Below, in pieces: positions 59,230-64,000 of a stretch of DNA of 64,000 nt. Both the position numbers and the translations under genes were made by a program. How positions within the stretch are numbered: position 1 is the first letter of the stretch; every line of letters begins with the position of its first letter. Source of the stretch: Diphasiastrum complanatum (Eukaryota; Streptophyta; Lycopodiopsida; Lycopodiales; Lycopodiaceae); contig CM055107.1 in assembly GCA_029204225.1 (NCBI GenBank), forward strand, positions 44,752,507-44,816,506, given 5' to 3'. The notes under the pieces are model-generated. The model had not been told where the DNA came from. It searched no databases and worked only from the letters and a program-made list of their open reading frames with translations.

Positions 59230-59340
59230 CTACGGAATGCACATTCTTTCTCCTCTCTTCGGTGGAATGCACGTTCTCTCTCCTCCCTCCGGTGGAATGC
59301 ACGTTCTCTCTCTATGGAATGCACGTTCTCTCTCTATTTC
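59230..59340 (+). repeat. GGAATGCACGTTCTCTCTC minisatellite, four units
   Basis: GGAATGCAC starts at about 59,234, 59,263, 59,293 and 59,316, each followed by GTTCTCTCTC (ATTCTTTCTC in the first). The spacing is 29, 30 and 23 bases. The open frame across it is repetitive and not supported as a gene. Confidence 0.85.
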
Positions 59341-59344
59341 GGAT

Positions 59345-60820
59345 TGGATCATTGAAATTCTCTTCCAAGGTAGATAGCAAGGGTGCAAGTGGTTGTACTA
59401 TCCTAGTTTCAATGCGCATGTTGCTAAGATCCATTACCTTGGATTTTTTGTGGTTTTATGGAGAATTGTCCTTGAAGACCAATTTGTGATATTTTTTTGG
59501 AGCTTTTTCTTGTGTAGATCAAATCTTTGGTAAATCTGAATTTTTCAGCAAGTGTACTTTTGTTTTAGGGTTCATTAATGATGAAATTAATGATGCATGC
59601 CAGTTCTTTCCAATGATTTATGATTCTACGCTCTGTTTTGGTCAAAATTGTTTAGTTTTTCATGCTTTTTGGCACAAAATAGATAGTAAGAACCAAAATC
59701 CAGTAGGATCAGATCAATTAGATGGTTATAATTCTGTAAATTGGTTGCATGTGTTAGAGAAAGAGTTGTATGTCATGAATTTTCACTTAATTGTGATGAA
59801 AAAAATCGAAAAATAGCCAAAAATCATTATTTTTGCTTGTTTTTTTCATAAAGTTGGATAGTAAGTGGCTATAAAACACCATGTAGAGCTTGTAAAGATG
59901 TGAACCAAAGACTTTTGAAGCTTTCCCTGAAGTTATAGCCAAGAATTCCAGCAATTGAACTTGTAGGAAGTCAAAAAAGTTCAAAAAATGACCATTTTTG
60001 GTGATTTTTGGGGGATGGATCTCTCCAAATCCATAAGGAGATCATTTTGAAATTATTTACAACATGATTAGCATTCCTTTTACCTTTCCAATAAGCTATC
60101 AGGCCTGACTAGTAAATCACTTTTGATATATCAGATATTCAGCCCAGGTATAGGACATAAATGAAATTGTTTTAGAATTTTTCCCACAGTAATTAATTTT
60201 TTAAACATTTATTAATGTCGTTACGTCTTTTGGGTACCTTATTTTCAAGGAACTGAAAATTCTGAGGGAAGAAGAGTGGACATCAAAGGTAGTAAGTGTG
60301 ATCAGGAAATGTATTTCGTAGTTAGAATTTTGTCTAAATCCCAGTAAATAATTGCTTGCTACCGATTATTAATTTCTTGGATAGAATTCATTCAGTTGAA
60401 TTTGTAACTGATATCTTTGTAACCATTGAGTTATCCGAGGTTTTGGATGTCAATTGTGATGTTAGAAGTGGAATGTGATACGTGGATTACATTGGATCTG
60501 TTAGTGTCAGAAGATTGTCCCTAAATTTGATGCATCAGTAGGGGATTCGAAGCTTGTCAATAACCAGAAAGATTCAGAGTGTAATAGTGAACCATATTAA
60601 TTCTTCTGCTTAGATCATAGGGTCAGATGTGGATTTGTAGTATCCATCTGATAAGCATGCCAGTCATTCAAATAAATGGATTCTCCAGTGTTTGGGAATC
60701 AGAGATAATTCTCTATAGTGATTGTAGGACAACTAGATGATCAATGGATCTCTAGAATATCAGATAAGGCGGTTAAGGATTTTTTAGAAGGAAAAGGTGA
60801 TGGTGTGAGACATTAGTAAT
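59345..60820. other. No recognisable gene
   Basis: AT-rich sequence; frames are short and uncharacteristic. It could be the decayed leader of an LTR element, but no PBS or LTR terminus was found. Confidence 0.45.
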
Positions 60821-60825
60821 TTTGG

Positions 60826-60915
60826 AAAGGGAATTCTAGGATTGTAAAGATTTGATGATCAATGGTGTGTAAAGGGAATTCTAGGATTGTAAAGATTTGA
60901 TAATCAATGGTGTGT
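60826..60915 (+). repeat. 45-bp tandem duplication
   Basis: AAAGGGAATTCTAGGATTGT and the following 25 bases (through CAATGGTGTGT) occur twice in direct succession, at 60,826-60,870 and 60,871-60,915, differing at one position (GATGATC versus GATAATC). This is a recent local duplication. Confidence 0.95.
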
Positions 60916-61089
60916 TTTAGTACCTAGTCGCGATATGGAAAAGAAGAAAACCATTTGATCAAATGTGGGATATTTTGAAAAATTTTGAGGTTTAATCTAG
61001 ATCCCAATGTGGTTTCTCATTATTTACAAAATCAGAGGCCCTCAATCTGAGAGTCTTTGATATTTAGTGTGATTAAGGCAAATGCCTTG

Positions 61090-61254
61090 TCATCTCGTTG
61101 CTTCCATCTGGTGCTTCTCCCTCTGGTCTTCAGTGCCATCAACTATGTCCCATAGTTCCTTGGCTAGTAACACAACTCTCATCTTGAAATTCCAAAGATG
61201 GTAGTTCTCTCCGTTGAGTTTGTCAATCAGAGAAGAGCTAGAACTCAAATCCAT
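61090..61254 (-). pseudogene. Copia gag N-terminal fragment, minus strand
   Basis: It starts MDLSSSSSLIDKLNGENYHL and continues WNFKMRVVLLAKELWDIVDG, then TEDQREKHQMEATR and a stop. This is the classic copia Gag start ('KL-G-NY--W---M---L----LW--V-G'). It lies about 125 bases downstream of a PBS on the same strand. The rest of gag is missing. Confidence 0.8.
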
Positions 61255-61378
61255 TTTGGTGATATTTTTGATAGAAACAACAGTAGCACGAAGTTGTTGG
61301 CTGCGCACTTGCTGAGATGAAGTCTTGGTAGAAACAAGACTGAATCTGCACTAAAAAATACAGGTTACTAAGACACCC

Positions 61379-61390
61379 GCTTTGAAACCA
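61379..61390 (-). other. Primer-binding site, minus strand
   Basis: TGGTTTCAAAGC on the minus strand follows the LTR end CTTACA with no gap. It differs from the standard TGGTATCAGAGC at two positions, by mutation or a variant primer. It fixes the 3' end of LTR-C. Confidence 0.65.
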
Positions 61391-62190
61391 TGTAAGAAAT
61401 TAGAGAAATTCGATATTTTGCAGCGAAAGTGGTGATCGGAAGTATGTTAGTTACCAACTAGCATTCAACATCAAAATAATACACACTTCGCAATGGAACA
61501 ACAATACAATGGACAAAATTGCACTTTGATTACAAATCAAAATGAATACAAGAAACTTGAAATTGGATGCGAGAGTGAGGGTGCAAAAACCGCTTCAGCT
61601 GATAACTACTTGATCACGTAGTACTACTAAATTCGAAAAATGAACTTAACTATAATCCTAACAAAATGCTTGCGAGATCACGTCCTGATCATAGCGTTGA
61701 CTCCAATAGATCTTCCTTGATAATTGGAAGTCAGATGATCAGTACATTGGAAGTTGACATTAATCTACTTGATTAACTACATTTGTCCTACAGTAGATAG
61801 CCGTCGCTTTGCAAGAGAGCAATAGAAGTAGATGAACTATCAATGTTGGAGTCCTGACAGTATCAAATTTTACAATGACTCAAAAATATACAAGGACTCA
61901 AAAATATACAAGGACTCGGCAAATATACACTAACTCCAAAAATTACAGATTTTTCGAGTCAAGCCCATATCGAAAAATTCTGGTTTTTGGGTCTCGAAAA
62001 AATCTCAGATTATTTGAGTCGATACAAATTGAAAAGTTCTAACTTTCGGATATAAAAAAATCTAGATTTTTCGAGTTGATACAATATCAAGAAATTCTAA
62101 AAATGTGAGTCAAGCTTCTGCTATAGTAATTTTTCAAGCCTTCTCTTCTTTTGTGAATTTTCCAAAGATAGGTATAAGTAGTGTTTTTCA
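61391..62190 (-). repeat. Copia LTR (LTR-C family), minus strand
   Basis: From TGAAAAACACTAC (62,190) to TTTCTTACA (61,391) on the minus strand, about 800 bases. Homologous to 50,132-50,887 and 2,772-3,565. It is flanked on one side by a PBS and gag (as a 5' LTR) and on the other by an RNase H tail (as a 3' LTR). Confidence 0.8.
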
Positions 62191-62237
62191 GAATGCTCAT
62201 TACCTTACTGGAATTGGGTTTGACCATGAATTCCAAC
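62191..62237 (-). pseudogene. RNase H C-terminal scrap, minus strand
   Basis: The minus strand matches 50,092-50,131, the last codons of copia C RNase H before its LTR (LEFM-K-NS-KVMSIL). It abuts a plus-strand RT fragment at about 62,237, so the point is an inversion junction. Confidence 0.7.
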
Positions 62238-62770
62238 AAGTCTGACTATTTTTTAATGCAAGAACCGACTACTGTCGAAGAGGCACTTAGCCAAATAGAC
62301 TCCGATCTTTGGAGAGAAGCAATGGACAAAGAATATTCCTCTCTGATCAAGAACCAAACATGGTCATTAGTCGAATCTCCTATTGGCAGCAAATTTATTG
62401 ATTGCAAATGGGTATTTAAGATCAAGTACAATGCCAATGCAGCTGTTGACAGCAGGAAGGCCCGACTAGTAGCACAAGCACTCATTCAGATCTCCAACAT
62501 CGACGACAATGAGACTTTTAGTCCAGTAGTCAAGCATTCATTGATCCAAGCCCTCCTATCGTATGTTGCAGTAGCCGATCTTGAAGTACATCATCTCGAT
62601 GTACAGACGACTTATCTGAACGAAGTCATCGACCAAGACATCTATATGCTATAGCTCGAAGGATAGTTCTTGAAGGTATGAACCATCATGTCTGTAAACT
62701 CCATAATGCACTTTATGACTTGAAGCCTTAGTTTCAGAGGATTAACACATTCCTCATCCAACTGCCAATT
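62238..62770 (+). pseudogene. Copia K: reverse transcriptase N-terminal fragment
   Basis: EPTTVEEALSQIDSDLWREA, MDKEYSSLIKNQTWSLVESP, CKWVFKIKYNANAAVDSRKA, RLVAQALIQISNIDDNETFS, VVKHSLIQALLSYVAVADLE and VHHLDVQTTYLNEVIDQDIY form the finger/palm start of copia RT, closest to copia B. The stop at 62,652 is followed by decayed KLHNALYDLKP-like codons, and the sequence ends near 62,770 before YVDD. VAKGFSQ is degraded to VAQALIQ. Confidence 0.87.
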
Positions 62771-62779
62771 ACATTAATT

Positions 62780-63320
62780 ATGTTAGAAGATTCTTCTAAC
62801 GGATTTCAGATGCCAAAAGATCCTAACAGATATCAAGCGATGGAGTCAAGCCGCCAAACTACGTTAAAGAGCATCAACAAATCACAGATAAGATGGTCCA
62901 GAATCAAAATGTACCAGGAATGCTAATGCCAAATACTTTGACAAAAAACATGAACCGTCCCAATGAGGAGAAAACAAAGCCCAACGCCTCACCAACATAA
63001 TTTACGGCGACAGGAAAAAAAGCATGGCTGAGTCGACACAAAAACTTAGTCTATTTGTAATATAATGTGAAACACCCTTAGAAGGTGGGACTGTATTCGT
63101 AAGCCTATGGGCACGAGAAGTAGAAATAGATCTAAGGCTCCAATGGGGCCTATAATAAGAAAGGACCCAAAATAGTTAAAAATGGAATTTGTTTAAAACT
63201 TTTCATAAAATCAAGTTCTTATGGCACAAATAACCGGTATTTTGGGTGCACCAAAAACCCTAACCCTAGATTTGTCAATAAGTAGGGATGTGACACCAAT
63301 TTGGATTCACTTTTCATTGG
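62780..63320. other. No recognisable gene
   Basis: Mixed sequence with no domain-bearing frame between the RT fragment and the GA-rich tract. Confidence 0.5.
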
Positions 63321-63325
63321 TCAAG

Positions 63326-63389
63326 AAGAGAGAGAGAGGAGGATGGAGAGAGAGAGAGAGGAGTAGAGAGAGAGAGAGAGAGAGAGAGT

Positions 63390-63428
<39 letters not shown>

Positions 63429-63445
63429 AGAGATGAGAGAGAGAG

Positions 63446-63479
<34 letters not shown>

Positions 63480-63482
63480 AGG
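63326..63482. repeat. Interrupted (GA)n microsatellite
   Basis: GA repeats broken by GG, TC, AA and T interruptions (for example GAGGAGTAGAG, GAGTCGAG, GAAGAGAG). The interruptions suggest an older tract than those at 19.5 and 43.7 kb. SLSL and RERE frames here are artefacts. Confidence 0.95.
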
Positions 63483-63489
63483 AGAAGCC

Positions 63490-64000
63490 TCTTCATACTT
63501 TTTCCTTACATTGTGAAGCCCTCCTTTTTTGCTATTGTATGACTGATTGTGATGAATGAATGCTTTGAATGTTGTCATTTAATTATGCTATAACACTCTT
63601 GAAAGTTCATTAGCTCTTGCTTTCATCCATCTAATCCACAAAATCACATTGTTAGTAAAAATAGGTGTTACAAATCATTTGGAGCGATCATTAAGGTCCA
63701 TTAGGTATATTTAACTTCCATTGTTTCCCTCCCTTGAGACAATAAGCCTCAAGAGGAGAAGATTATAGAGTCAAAGAGCCTAGATAATTCAAGATACCAA
63801 GATCCAAGAAGAGGATCAACCCAAAAAACCAAAAACCTCAAAAAGAGATAGAAAAAGGAAAAAGCCTCATATCCTCATCTAAGCCTATCCACTTTTTAGA
63901 TCCAACACCAAGATTGACACCCTTGGTAGGCTTTAGATCCCATCTTAGATCCGGAGTTTAACAACCTCCTCCCCCATTGGATCGAAGCCCGTACTACATC
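63490..64000. other. No recognisable gene at window end
   Basis: No coding signature. The last 150 bases are A-rich with CAAGA/AAGCC words. A feature may continue beyond the window. Confidence 0.4.

Overview
This is a repeat-rich stretch of a land-plant nuclear genome. The evidence is a spliced vacuolar sorting receptor gene (a plant-specific family), primer-binding sites of the plant initiator-Met tRNA type (TGGTATCAGAGC), many decayed Ty1/copia and Ty3/gypsy retrotransposons, and long (GA)n/(TA)n microsatellites. I cannot name the species. The low gene density (one convincing host gene in 64 kb) suggests a medium to large genome.

Layout. 1-9 kb: a mosaic of LTR pieces, a copia integrase scrap, a 2.4 kb decayed minus-strand ORF of unknown family ending at an LTR, and a decayed gypsy gag. 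9.2-10.4 kb: the 5' end of a copia element (LTR, PBS, start of gag). 11.7-16.9 kb: an intact 12-exon vacuolar sorting receptor gene on the minus strand (635 codons by my splice model), with a CT-rich tract upstream. 17.3-20.7 kb: little recognisable except a (TA)16(GA)70 microsatellite. 20.8-33.6 kb: copia J (minus, internally deleted), copia D (plus, pol half), copia E (gag-PR end), and copia H, the only element here with both LTRs recognisable. 33.6-35.7 kb: mostly unannotated, with one possible gene-exon remnant. 35.7-41.5 kb: copia B, present as a short copy fused to a longer one with its 3' LTR. 41.7-46.3 kb: two minus-strand gypsy integrase remnants around a long (CT)n tract and a possible LTR. 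46.4-50.9 kb: copia G RNase H with its LTR, then copia C with its 3' LTR. 50.1-52.6 kb: an inverted copy of the mosaic at 0.9-3.6 kb. 54-59 kb: a rearranged LTR and copia I. 61-62.8 kb: a minus-strand copia gag/PBS/LTR abutting a plus-strand RT fragment. 63.3 kb: a GA-rich tract.

Functionally, only the receptor gene appears intact. It should act in cargo sorting between the Golgi/TGN and the prevacuolar compartment. Everything else recognisable is transposon debris carrying stops and frameshifts. The points of most interest are structural: a 2.5 kb composite module present twice in inverted orientation 47 kb apart; an LTR cut into two exactly complementary halves with one half inverted; a one-LTR junction (RNase H tail-LTR-PBS-gag); an unassigned ORF beside an LTR; and repeated ACACGTGT palindromes in several LTRs. 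I found no CRISPR array, rRNA, tRNA or bacterial-type operon, and no clear new biological system beyond these.
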